The notes under the pieces were generated by a model, which saw nothing but the letters and a program-made list of their open reading frames with translations, did not search any database and had not been told where the DNA came from. The position numbers were made by a program, and so were the translations under genes. Shown piece after piece: positions 27,770 to 37,960 of a stretch of DNA of 64,000 bases. Source of the stretch: Coptis chinensis (taxonomy: Eukaryota; Streptophyta; Magnoliopsida; Ranunculales; Ranunculaceae). Each line of letters begins with the position of its first letter. The first letter of the stretch is position 1. Where the stretch lies: assembly GCA_015680905.1 (NCBI GenBank), contig CM027377.1:34434501-34498500 (forward strand), written 5' to 3'.

Positions 27770-28219
27770 CAAGCCCAGGCCCCTTACTTCGGGGAAGCTA
27801 GACTCTTCCATCTCATAAATCTCTAAATTCCTACTTACTACTACATGGTAACACACTAAGGTTGTGTTTGTTTACTGGCAAATCTCTAGTGGAAAGATAT
27901 GAGATTTGTCAGGCAAATATCTAGTGAGAAAATTTTTGTTTGCCAGTGTTTGTTTGCACAAATTTCTAGTGGGAAAATATGAGATTTGCCAATTTTGCCA
28001 GTGTTTGTTTACATCATTTTTTTCCCATGGCAAATGAAATTTCAACTTTTGGGAAATATATATTTTTTGTTTCCAAACTCAATGAAGTCTAAAAAAAGCT
28101 AAAAATAAAATACAAAATAAAGAAAATTAAAGACAATACAACTCAACATTAATAATAATAGTATGTCTTTTGAAACAACCATAAAATAAAGTCAAAGTGC
28201 AATAGACCTTAACAACCAT

Positions 28220-28602
28220 TGTTATGCAAACACATATAAAATGTCATTGTGCCTTGGATAAATTCTATTTCTATACTTTCCCATACTCGGATCATGTGCT
28301 ATGGCTTGATCCCAAACATCATTGCTAGCTATGATCTTATGTTCTTCATAACTCCATTCAAACCCCTGTTGCATAGTTACACTAGTAATATCGCGTGATA
28401 TCTATCGTAAGGTCTTCACTCATTGAGTTACATGACTAATAGTCAAGTCGATAGCAAATGTAAATGTGTTTTGGAGTGTTTCTCTTGCACGCTCTTTTGA
28501 TATTGGAAGAAATCCGTTCTCATTCTTATGACCTAGAAGTAGCTCGTTATGGAATTTATTGATAAGAACATTGTCCATCTCATTTGTCCATTGCATTGCC
28601 AT
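28220..28602 (-). pseudogene. Myb/SANT-like (Myb_DNA-bind_3 type) ORF1 relic
   Basis: The frame starts MAMQWTNEMDNVLINKFHNE, which fits the first helix of the Myb/SANT-like domain common in Harbinger ORF1 proteins and their plant relatives. It stops in frame after SHVTQ near 28420. Beyond the stop the same strand still reads GFEWSYEEHKIIASNDVWDQ and YPRHNDI, matching the usual second half of the domain. It is broken and non-functional. In intact elements the protein helps bring transposase to DNA. Confidence 0.6.
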
Positions 28603-28766
28603 ATCTAATTAATAAACATACAAATTAAGTTAATATACTTAAAACAATGACAAGTTAAGAAAGTGCATTAGGATAATTAGTAAAACAAACTTGGTCCAAA
28701 TGTCGTTACAACCACATAAACATAAATTTAATTAGAATACTCCACAAACATATTGGACTAGTACAA

Positions 28767-29087
28767 CTACAAGACAAATAGTAATTTGACCATTACAACA
28801 ATTAAAATAACTAGGAACACCATGACCAAGTAGCAGACGTAGACCCAATCGTCGCGTTGCTCAGCTGCATGACCTCTCATATTTTCTATGTGAGGTGCAT
28901 ATGGAACTTCTATGTGAGGTGCATGTGGAACATGAGAAGCTAGCACTTGGGGAGGTTGTGAATTTGTCAATTTGGTCTCTTCGATGGGTCGTGTGCACCT
29001 ATGAATAATGAATTCCGAAGACATCTTACGCTGAAGGTGAGTGACCAATTTATGTTCAGCTTCTTCTATATATGGACTTACATCCAT
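28767..29087 (-). CDS. Unrecognised 106-aa open frame with C-terminal membrane segment
   Basis: The frame is hydrophilic at the start (MDVSPYIEEAEHKLVTHLQR), then holds a short internal repeat (HAPHIEV, YAPHIEN), and ends in a strongly hydrophobic helix (VCYLVMVFLVILIVVMVKLL). It lies inside the Harbinger element on the same strand as the transposase. I know no family for it. It may be part of a larger ORF1 gene, a captured fragment or chance, and there is no evidence of expression. Confidence 0.2.
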   Translation of the reverse strand: MDVSPYIEEAEHKLVTHLQRKMSSEFIIHRCTRPIEETKLTNSQPPQVLASHVPHAPHIEVPYAPHIENMRGHAAEQRDDWVYVCYLVMVFLVILIVVMVKLLFVL

Positions 29088-29758
29088 AGTAATTCACGTT
29101 ACTATAACCTTTCACTTGGGTTTTACAGTCATCCTAATTTGTGTACACTCCGCGATTCTTTCCCTCGAGCACTACATAACACACAGATTTTCTCATTCCT
29201 ATGATCATATTAGAAAATGGCCATAGAACATAAAATTATTTTTACAACATACAAAATGGCCATAAAACATACAATTAATATTACAACATACAAAATGGCC
29301 ATAGAAAACAATTATATATATAAAATAATGCAGGCCACATGCATATAGGCAGCAACAATTATATATCTACGCACTTAAGTTCAAGTGTATTAATGAATTT
29401 TATTTGTGCTCTATCTATCAGCCAATGTTTTCCTTCATCTTTTTGAGGTCTGGATTGTGTCTGGAATCCAAGGGACGCCTAGAGAGTAGTGATGGGTATT
29501 GGGCTATTGGTTCACTTTTTCCAAGGTGTAGATCATATATAAATCTTTGTACTGTATTAGCAATTCAAAATCCGAAAAATACTACAATCTACTAATTACG
29601 AACCATTCATATATTATATAAGATATAGAATAGAATTAAGACCCACACCACTACATCTACTAAATACTACAATCCAGTTAGATTGTTTTAGTTATTACAT
29701 ACACCCACACCACTGCATCACCCTAATTCTAACCCACCAACTAAAGGTTGGCAGCAGC

Positions 29759-30175
29759 AGCACCACACCACTGCATCACCCGCACTACTCACACCACTGC
29801 AACACCCACCCACATCACACAACTCACACACTCACACTCTCACTTAGTTCCACTTGCACACATAGTAGCAGTAGCAGCACCCACGCCATTGCATCACCCG
29901 CACCACTCACACCACTGCAACACCCACCCACATCACACAACTCACACACTCAACACACTCACACTCTCACTTAGTTCCACCTGCACACACAGTAGCAGCA
30001 ACAGCATCACCTACACCACTGCATCACCCGCACCACTCACACCACACCACACCACTGCAACACACACACACACACACACAGCAACAGCACCTGCAACACA
30101 CCACACACACATTGCAACACACACAGCAACAACACCACCTGCAACACACCACACCACACCAACACTCTACACACA
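29759..30175. repeat. CA/CAC-rich minisatellite
   Basis: A unit of about 130 bp (ACCACTGCATCACCCGCAC, then TCACACCACTGCAACACC, then CTCACACTCTCACTTAGTTC) is repeated a little over twice from 29759 to about 30060. It grades into (CA)n and CACAC words up to about 30175. Open frames across it on both strands are compositional artefacts. Confidence 0.8.
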
Positions 30176-30268
30176 CATAACCTCCACTAGCACACACAAA
30201 CAAGTTCATAATAAAGCAGTTCATAACATAATAATGAATTCATAACAACTTCAAAAGAAATGAGTATT

Positions 30269-30402
30269 CCCAAAGCATAATAGAGTTGCCCATAAGAGAC
30301 AAACACAAACAACGAACACACTCCCAAAACATAAGAGAGTTGCACATAAGAGACAAATACAAACAACGAACACACTCCCAAAACACAAGAGAGTTGCACA
30401 GA
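30269..30402. repeat. 54-bp tandem repeat, about 2.5 copies
   Basis: Units start at 30269, 30323 and 30377 with CCCAAA, each followed by a CATAA/ACAAG variant, GAGTTGC(C/A)CA, AAGAGACAAA and CAAACAACGAACACACT. The period is exactly 54 bp, a multiple of three, so the minus-strand frame also repeats (LGVCSLFVFVSY). It is probably non-coding. Confidence 0.85.
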
Positions 30403-30738
30403 TAGAGTTTGAAAAACAAACAGCTAACAAGTTCATAATGTGACCACCATAATTAATATTAACCCTCACAACCCTGTCTGGCGAAGCTTTCTAAACAGCC
30501 AAGGTGCCTTCATTTCCTCATCTTGCCCCAAGAAGATCTCCATTAGTTTATCATTCTCTCCAAATCAAGTCTAGTGACCTTAAATAAAGTTTAGGCTCCA
30601 TGTCAGGAAGAGCTTTCAAAGTTTCTTTTAACATTTCTATTGGCTTCACTAGGGCTTTGAAGGACTTGGCCATTTCAACCACGACTTCAGTAAACACCTT
30701 GAAAGAAGGGGGTTCAGGTATATCCTCAAAGAACTAAG

Positions 30739-31482
30739 ACTTCTTACCCTTTTTGGCAGTTGGGGTAGTGCTTTTAACTCCACTATCATCTTGCGAACCA
30801 TCACCTACAACAGGTGAGCTTTCACCAACTTGAGAACCATCACCCTCTCCATTGGATTGCTCTCCAACATCTAAATATAATCCATAGTTAGTTTCAATGC
30901 AAGTTAGAAAAATAAAAAAATCAACTCTCTTTATTTCAAACCTGGTGAACCTCCTAAATCGACATACGAGACCGTAATATCCTCATCAAACCTACTATTG
31001 CCCCCTTCTCCAATTGCAAAGTCTTTCCCAAATATGATACAACATTGGTCATAATGAGTAAATATTTTATGTCTAAGGGTTTTGGCTTTGGGATGTGCCT
31101 TCACGTAGCTTGCCCATGCATCATCATCTGCTTCAATTTTCTTGTTGTCTTGGTTGAAAGAGAGACCAAAACCACTCACGTCAAGTGCATGTTTGGCAAC
31201 TTTCCAATCTTTCTTCATAGTGTTTAACCTCACCGATCGGACATAGTCAGAAACAAGAGTCATATTTAGTCGTCGGTTTATTTCATCAACAGTTCGCTTA
31301 AGACTCTTTATCCTCCAACCATTATCAACCTTCTTTCCCCCACTAGTAGCTTCCTCCAATAACACCTTAACCAAGATCGCTTCCATGTTCGGATACCATC
31401 TCACTTGGGTCTTATTTGTTTTTTCAGAGTCTTTACGTTTTCCATTGCCATTATCCATTGGATTCACACCACCACTTGCCAT
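30739..31482 (-). pseudogene. Harbinger ORF1 (Myb/SANT-like) relic, main copy
   Basis: Exon 1 starts MASGGVNPMDNGNGK at 31482 and continues through VRWYPNMEAILVKVLLEEA, GWRIKSLKRTVDEINRR, MKKDWKVAKHALDVSGFG, DDDAWASYVKAHPKAK and FTHYDQCCIIFGKDFA, a classic Myb/SANT-like ORF1 layout. A donor after GGSP joins an exon from about 30871 (DVGEQSNGEGDG) that ends KKGKKS with TAG near 30739. Beyond this stop the frame stays open with ORF1-like sequence (FEDIPEPPSFKVFTEVV, ALPDMEPKLYLRSLD), so the stop is probably a mutation. ORF1 proteins of this superfamily bind DNA and cooperate with the transposase. The long intact first exon makes this the best preserved gene of the element. Confidence 0.75.
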
Positions 31483-31700
31483 ACCTAGTTTGAAACAAAT
31501 AATAAAGAAAACTCCATACTTATTCAACACTCAATAAAACATAGTACTTAAATAAGAAAACATAGTATTACAAGAAACATTATAACTAGTCTTGAAACAA
31601 TAGCAAAAAGTTACAAATAGTTATCTTGCCACATTGCAATTGACAAAAACTTTTCTTTATTACAAAAAAGTTACTATAACAATCCACATAATAGCAATGT

Positions 31701-32931
31701 TTACATATGATTGTTATCTTGCCACATTGCAATTGACAATTCATCCCTAAAATTAGTCCACTCCCGGCTAGGTTGCATATCAATATGAAAATTTTCATTC
31801 ACTTGATTGTTTTGAGCATTCAAAACAGGGTTAGCCTCTGCCTCATCCCCCCTAAGCTCCTCATCGCTCAACGTACTATCAGGATCTTCTTCTCGCAAGT
31901 AGTTATGCAAGCCACAACATGCAAGGATCACTTTTGTGTGTATGTTGACATCATGGAATTAGGGGTGCCTTAGATATGCAAATCTTTTTTTTTCAAAATA
32001 CCAATTGTTCTTTCCACAATAGTACGCAAAGACGAATGACGGAAATTAAACTGTTCTTTGTGATTTTGAGGTTGAACCTCACCTATCTCTCTGAGATGGT
32101 ACCGCACCCCGCGATAAAGTATGAGGAACCGTGGGACTAAAGCAAGACCAACATCCGCTAGATAGTACTTGCCACCTTAAATTGAAGACACAAATTAGGT
32201 TGATAAGTGTAACTAGTCATTCAACACTGAACAAGGGGTGTTTAAGTTGTAAACTATACCAATGGGTAGAGTAAGCTTATGCCCTAGATGAGACACGACA
32301 CTTCTCAACAATCGTCCATCGTGGGCAGATCCCTCCCACCCTACGAGTACGTATGTGAACTTCATGTCAAATGTGCAAGCCACCAACACATTTTGGGTGA
32401 CATTACCCTTCCTATTACGATATCTAGTCTGTTGCTCCAATGTTAAATTGATTGGAAAGTGTGTACCATTAACTGCACCCACCGCATCCTAACAAAGAAA
32501 ACTCATTAAGATTCAATAAACTCTCTAACCTTGAAATAACACTCATCCTAACCTGCGTAAGAAAAAGTTGTCTAACCTTGAAATAGCAATGTCAATGATG
32601 TGTGTTGAAGCACTCGCGAAGAGAGTTCTCAGCAGTAGCGCGCATTTGTTACTAACTCCCTAAATAACCGAAGCAATGTAGCCAACACAACATGGAAGTA
32701 ACAGTGGATTGTTTCTCCCGAGTGCAAGAATTGAAATCCTTCATTTTGATTACGCATGTCATGCCCAACAGTGTGAAGAAACAAAGCCACTTGCTCTTCG
32801 ACAGTGACATGTCTACTATCGAATAGACCATAACCACGCAAACGAGTGCACAATTGACGAAATATTCCTCGTCTCATCCTTAGTTGCTCATGACAAAATC
32901 TATTAGTGGTAGTATACATCCTACCCAACAC
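31701..32931 (-). pseudogene. PIF/Harbinger DDE transposase relic
   Basis: Three collinear minus-strand blocks form a DDE_Tnp_4-type transposase. The N-terminal helical part is at 32931-32629 (RLRGYGLFDSRHVTVEEQVA, FLHTVGHDMRNQNEGFQF). The core at about 32487-32213 has GAVNGTHFPI, RNRKGNVTQNVLVAC and YVLVGWEGSAHDGRLL. The end from about 32180 to 31701 has GKYYLADVGLA, YRGVRYHL, QFNFRHSSLRTIVERTIG and ILACCGLHNYLREEDPDS. Catalytic positions: the first Asp of the usual GA(I/V)DGTH motif is Asn here (AAT). The later Asps (GSAHDGR and YYLADVG) and the Glu in TIVERT remain. An in-frame TAA interrupts LRHP-FHDV near 31960. It is not expected to be active. Confidence 0.82.
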
Positions 32932-33389
32932 AGTTGCCCATATAGAATCCCAATTTCTAAGAGGAGCTCTAATAAGAGCGGGGGGAGCCTTACGCCTAAG
33001 CCTAGGCCTATACGTCCCTATATACCTTCTCCTATACTACCATGTCATCATAATATGACCCATCATAATAATAAGAAGAGTCGCAACTAGTCTACTCTCA
33101 CGTTCTGTTCTCATTCTACAAAAACTCAAATAGAAAAAACCATTTAACAGAAAGTTCATCAACTAGAGACAACAAATCAACAAACATTTAAATTCACTCA
33201 ATGGTTATTGACATTAAAAAAAAAAAGTACAAGAAAGTCGAGACAATCAACATAGTAATAATAGTTAAAACACCAACATAGTAATAATATCCAAAATATC
33301 AACATAGTAATATCCAAAATAATTTAGCACTCCCAAATACAAACAAGTTTGATTTTCAAAACATGACCACCCCAAGATAGACCAAAGCC

Positions 33390-33662
33390 TCACAACCCTG
33401 CTTGGTCAAGTTTCCCTTCTTTCTTCATTATTTTTAACTTTGACCGGACATTGTCAGATACAAGAGTCATATTTAGTCATCGATTTATTTCATTAGCAAT
33501 TCGCTTCAAGCTCTCTATCTTCCACCCATTAATGGCAATATAAGTGTTCCTTCCCCCACTAGAAGCCTCCTCCAACAACACCTCAATCAAGATCGCTTCC
33601 ATATTGGCATTCCATCTAACTCGGGAATTATCACTCATTAGATTAACACCACCACTTGCCAT
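33390..33662 (-). pseudogene. Second, deleted copy of the Harbinger ORF1 start
   Basis: It starts MASGGVNLMSDNSRVRWNAN at 33662 and is closely similar to the copy at 31482 for about 60 codons (EAILIEVLLEEASSGG, NGWKIESLKRIANEINR). It then runs into the sequence equivalent to the far end of ORF1 (compare CTCACAACCCTG near 33391 and 30467). The middle of the gene is thus missing: an internally deleted derivative or partial duplication. A LINE fragment is inserted just upstream of its start. Confidence 0.75.
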
Positions 33663-33680
33663 ACCTAGTTTGAAACAAAT

Positions 33681-34251
33681 GTCGATGTCGATGGGGCTTC
33701 TTGTGGTAATCCTGGCCCTTCAGGCTATGGTGTGTGCTTTAGAAATTATGAATGTGTGTTCCTAGCGTGTCTTTGCAGGAATATTGGTCATCAAACGAAT
33801 TTCATAGCTGAATGTTTAGCAATTCTAGAGGCGGTGGAGTATGCTATTAAGAGAAATTGGAGGAAGGTATGGGTGGAGTCAGACTCGACATCTGCGGTTA
33901 ATGCTTTTGGAACTTCAAGTGTACCTTGGTGTATGAAGCAGAGATGGCAGAGATGCATAAATCTTTTAGATTACTGCAAAATTGACTCCGTTTGGAGAGA
34001 AGCCAATTTCACAGCCAGATCAATTGGCAAAGTACTTTCGGTCGGTTGCAAGACAATGATCAAGTTGTTTTTATTGTAAAACCCCCATGGATAACCAAAT
34101 GGGAGGTTCCAGAACATGTTTATTATAGGTTTTGTTAAGTTCTTATAGTGCTACTGTGTGAGTAGACTGTAAGTAACTCCTCATGTACTCTCCCCCCCCA
34201 CAACCACCTTTATCAATACAAATTTTTGCTTACTGAGAAAAAAAAAAAAAA
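33681..34251 (+). mobile_element. 5'-truncated LINE (RNase H end only) with 15-bp target duplication
   Basis: The insert starts inside an RNase H domain and codes on the plus strand for VDGASCGNPGPSGYGVCFRN, then FIAECLAILEAVEYA and VWVESDSTSAVNAF. The acidic residues in DGAS, AECLAILEA and VESDS match the Asp/Glu/Asp of plant LINE RNase H. It ends in a poly-A run (34238-34251). TAGTTTGAAACAAAT is repeated exactly at 33666-33680 and 34252-34266. The uninterrupted site is visible in the paralogous ORF1 flank near 31485-31500. This is a textbook target-primed insertion that truncated at its 5' end. Confidence 0.92.
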
Positions 34252-34319
34252 TAGTTTGAAACAAATAATAAAAAAAATAACATACTTCATTTAGGTTTTC
34301 TCACAGGACATATCTCTGA

Positions 34320-34430
34320 AAAAATCACATACTTGTGAAGGATGTGGCTTGAGGTTGCCAAATAAATCTAGAAAGAAAATTAAGGGTTCTCTTCCAAAAG
34401 GCATTTTTTGTAAACATTGTTCTAGAGTAT
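34320..34430 (+). other. Short open segment with two CxxC pairs, zinc-finger-like
   Basis: After a TTTTCTCACAG acceptor-like site the plus strand reads HTCEGCGLRLPNKSRKK and GIFCKHCSRVCK, giving C-x2-C and C-x2-C pairs about 24 residues apart. It lies 150 bp before CBL-like exons in the same orientation. I do not recognise the family. It may be a captured exon of another gene. Confidence 0.3.
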
Positions 34431-34562
34431 GTAAACTTCACTTAAGGTGATTACTTGTGATGTGTTAATGGTATATTTCCCTGCCAACTCCTCAAATGAA
34501 AAGTGGTGATAGAAGTTCAAGCAGGACATAAAAAAATTCCTTAAGTTGGTATTTTCAAATAA

Positions 34563-34789
34563 ATCAGTTCAAGCTATCATTGATAAGGTATGTATTGTTC
34601 TCTTTTAACCATCTTAAATTCTTTATACACCTTTTTATCACACTATTCTTAATTATAGTACTTCATATTTGTGAAGACATTTGAGGAAGCAGATTCAAAA
34701 GGTGATGGGAAAATTGACTTGGAGGAATGGAGAGACTTCGTTACTCGAAATTCAACATTCATGAGAAATCTAACCATCCCTTATTTGAA
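34563..34789 (+). pseudogene. Calcineurin B-like (CBL) calcium sensor, exon fragments
   Basis: A fragment ending SVQAIIDK has a donor at 34588. An exon at 34677-34789 encodes TFEEADSKGDGKIDLEEW, RDFVTRNSTFMRN and LTIPYLK. This is the last EF-hand region of plant CBL proteins, with a complete calcium loop DSKGDGKIDLEE. In intact CBLs this region helps bind CIPK kinases. The intron between the pieces is retained, so it derives from genomic DNA rather than a processed transcript. No upstream EF-hands or C-terminal exon were found nearby. The fragment lies within the Harbinger borders and could be captured host sequence or a fragmented host gene. Confidence 0.75.
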
Positions 34790-35086
34790 GTAATTCTCTA
34801 ACCTTTGATTGTAGTTTCTATAACATGCTTAAAACAACCTAATATTTGAGGCATTTATGCGGTGAACTATCCAAAGTTTCTTGTGTTGTACATGCTTGTC
34901 TACAATATGTTAGTAGTATACTAAAAAGCAATGCTTTGAGTATAAGTGCGAGATTGATAGGGTTATATACTAAAATCATTACTTTTGTATTAACTCTAAT
35001 TCTTTATATTTTGAATGAGAATCATATGGGCAAATGTTATGCATATTATATATGTTATTAGTTATATGCATGTGTCTAATACTTTA

Positions 35087-36215
35087 TGTTGTAGATGATA
35101 TGGTGTGAACACACAGAATATCATATCATCAGTACCTTATAAAGTATAAGTAATCGTTCACAACCTAGATGGATTTGGACAAACCATTGGTACGGTTGTA
35201 ATATAATATGATATTAGTCTATCTTGACTATAGGATTACACTAGTACACTTTGTGTGTATTGAACATGACCAAGTGAGGTTGTTTTTTCTTATACTGACT
35301 ATATAAGAGAACAAATGCATCTGTTATTATGGATGCTTGTCCTCATAATCTGGATATAATAACGGGCACTTACATGCATTGTACATTGCTTTAAATCATC
35401 AATGAGTGAGATTCATATGTGAATCAACAAACTCGATGGATTGGGTAATGACATTGTATATAAGGTGTGCTGTTGATTATAGAAGGAATCTGTGTCCCGC
35501 AAGAAGTTGGGTTGATGATGTCCCCTTGAGGAGCTCAAAAGATTGTCATGTAAACCCCGCGCAGTGGATTTATTCGACATGACAATGAGGTTGAGTGGTA
35601 CTACTCAAGGACATAAGAAGTTGATTAATGTAGTTGTCAGTAACTTGACTTAATCAATGGACATTCGATATCTTAAACACGGGGATATCAACGAGCATAT
35701 AATATGGAGCCCATAAACGCTGAAACGTAATTTGGGATTAGGGTGGTAGTGCAACAATGACCTTTAGTGGAATAAGCCATTTGTTGACGGACTTGGGCCG
35801 TGTGTTCTGGGCGAATTACATGGGAAGCCCAAGCCTGTCAGGAGGCCCAACCCTAATTTCTCCTCATGGTCCTTGTTGTAGCCTATAAATAGAATACTTT
35901 CTCTCTGGCCGAAATTGACTATTCACTGGTTCTAAAAAAGAGGCAAGAAAAGTAGATTTAAAATTCGTTTATGATCTTGAGAGAAAGAAGGGGGTTGGTA
36001 GATCGTTGTCCACACAACGTCCAATCTATTCTAAAGGAATACAACAGAAGATCAAGGGATTTTTGGATTTGATAAAGCTTGGATTATCAGAATTATCTAA
36101 ATCGGATTCAAATGTATGTTTTATATTCAAAATCGTGAGAACCCCATTGATTCCGCTGCGCGTAGGTTCTCGCGGTTTGTAGAAATATTCGTTCTGAAAT
36201 AACGATTCCTACACA
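35087..36215 (+). other. LTR-like or TE-derived non-coding DNA with TATA-type promoter
   Basis: No protein is encoded here. A CTATAAATAG box at 35883-35892 is followed by CT-rich leader-like sequence. The style (TGT... start, ...CTACACA end near 36215, GTAAACCCCGCGCAGTGG-type words) recalls copia LTR and leader sequence. I could not prove boundaries or a target duplication. A solo LTR is the best guess. Confidence 0.35.
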
Positions 36216-36709
36216 ATACTGATTATTATTATTATTATTTTCAATAATCCTACTAATAGTCCAAATGTATAACATGATTATAAATTATCATCCAATAGTT
36301 CTAAACAAACCATATCAAGAGTTTTAAACAAATCTAGCAACAATACCATAATTAATTACAAAAAATAGTCCAAAATCGAATTTGTACCTGACACAAAGAA
36401 CTAGCAACCTTCTTCAATTTATGATTGGAACCAACAAACAAAAAGAAAAATAAAAAATTAGATGCTATCGGCTATATATATAACCCCTAGCGAGAAAATA
36501 ACCCCTATTTTCCCAATCGGCAAAAGATTTTTTTTTTTTGGGAGGATCCAATTTTCTCGGTGTCTCACGGGAAAATCATATTTTCCGGACAAATAAAGAT
36601 TATGTTTGCCAGCTCCTATTTTGGCAAACAAACACGGGCAAATCACTGTTTAAGTGGGAAAATAGGATTTGCCAGCCCGGTTTTTTGCCACTAAACAAAC
36701 ATAGCCTAA

Positions 36710-37225
36710 GGTGTGCAAAGGAAAGACACAACAAACTGGAAGGTCAAAAAGTTGCTCAAGATAAAGATTAGTATCTGTTGATATAAATTGGCCCGTCCAC
36801 CCTACCAGTTTCTGATTAAATCTCTCGGATTCCCAAATGGCCTTGGATCATACTCCAGGAAATTAAAAGTGGTTTACCATTTAAAAGTTCAAATGTTAAA
36901 ATAAGAAGTACAATAAAATAAAATTAAGCACTGTCAGTTTCAATTGTCAAATTTTATCAACTCTCATAGGAGTTGAATATTCATTTTCTTTTACTCTAAA
37001 GATAATCCCACTATCAAATTTAAATGATTCAATAGTTTCTTGAATTATCCGAAGAGGACCAAAACAACAGCAATCATGGCAAAACCATCCCACATTAGAT
37101 TATTTAAAATACGGAAAATTAAATAACTGGACGTTTACTATTTATTATTGCCAAAACCACCAGTTGACCAGGGTCAGAAGATTTTAATATCTTTTAGGAC
37201 GTGCACAGTGTCAAAGTGGTTTTAG
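36710..37225. other. Intergenic stretch, nothing recognised
   Basis: AT-rich DNA to the right of the Harbinger element. No coding region or repeat structure is supported. Confidence 0.35.
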
Positions 37226-37878
37226 TTGACTTTTACTATTCTAGTGCAAGTACTAAACTGCCCTTTCTCTCAGTTTGTATCTACTGAATCCACAAAAGAT
37301 CTCTCTCCTCTACTCCTCTCTGTTATGAAGGGACTACAGTTGAATTCCGATTCCCGATCATGTCAACTTAAGGCCAACCCATTCCCGCTGAATTTTCCCT
37401 CTCTTTATCCCGCCCTTTTTTCTCTCCCAATTCTCACTGCAACAAGACCCACAGACTTTGCTATTTAATGCAGAGAAGTCGGTCTTTAGTTTAGTTGATC
37501 TGTAGCTCATCATTTTCTGTACCCTTTTATGTTTCTTTTAGCCTATTTATTGTTCTTCAGTTTTTTTTTGGGTTTATGTCTTTAGTTCATACCTTTTGAA
37601 CTTTTGTAGTTGTCGTTCTAATTACCTTTAATTATCGTGTATCTTTTAGCCTATTTTGTGGTTGTCATATTGTAATGTCTGTGGTGGATTTTGAATTTGA
37701 AAATGACCTTGAATCTTATAGGAGGAAGGAGGGTAGAGTTAGGGTAAACAGAATGTGGAGATGGCTTGTTGAGATAGGGACATTTGATGAATACTGGCTG
37801 GTAGGTAAGAGTTATGAAAAGATTGTTTGTATGGTGAACAGTAACGGTGCGAGTCAGCTTAGCTGTTTACTGAAATGA
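37226..37878 (+). other. Promoter/leader-like region and possible first exon of a disrupted gene
   Basis: 37280-37470 is CT-rich leader-like DNA, and ATG at 37675 opens a 67-codon frame starting MSVVDFEFENDLESYRRKEG with RVNRMWRWLVEIGTFDEYW. The mix of charged and aromatic residues looks protein-like rather than random. GGTAAG at 37801-37806 could be a splice donor after EYWLV. The copia relic begins just downstream, so any further exons are displaced. I know no family for it. Confidence 0.25.
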
Positions 37879-37960
37879 GAGGCCCAGGCGCGCTCTAATT
37901 GTGCTTAAATAGAGGGCATGCACGCTCTTCACTTTGACATACAGAAGCTACTTTTAATAC

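Larger units (their letters stand above)
22022..27856. other. Gene-poor AT-rich stretch upstream of TAR2
   Basis: 22022-22300 is the promoter and leader side of the minus-strand TAR2 gene, including a G-run at 22072-22092. The rest, almost 5.5 kb, holds only short open frames that match nothing I know and lack splice logic. A possible hAT-type end is at 25323-25344 and a short duplication at 27651-27769. Regulatory elements of TAR2 could lie here but none can be named. Confidence 0.4.
27860..36706 (-). mobile_element. PIF/Harbinger-type DNA transposon, composite and decayed
   Basis: The left end GGTTGTGTTTGTTTACTGGC and the right end, reverse-complemented GGCTATGTTTGTTTAGTGGC, are inverted repeats. 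They are flanked by TAA at 27857-27859 and 36707-36709, the target type of this superfamily. Both subterminal regions repeat words such as TTTGCCAG and TGTTTGTTT. Inside, on the minus strand, are Myb/SANT ORF1-type relics and a DDE transposase. Other material is nested: a LINE fragment, CBL exons, LTR-like DNA and minisatellites. At 8847 bp it is long for the superfamily. Two coalesced elements cannot be excluded, because there is more than one ORF1 relic. Confidence 0.7.

Noticed and set aside
29748-30245. 165-codon Thr/His-rich open frame and its Cys/Val-rich antisense frame
   Set aside because: Both are produced by the CA/CAC minisatellite; composition explains the open frames and no domain is present.
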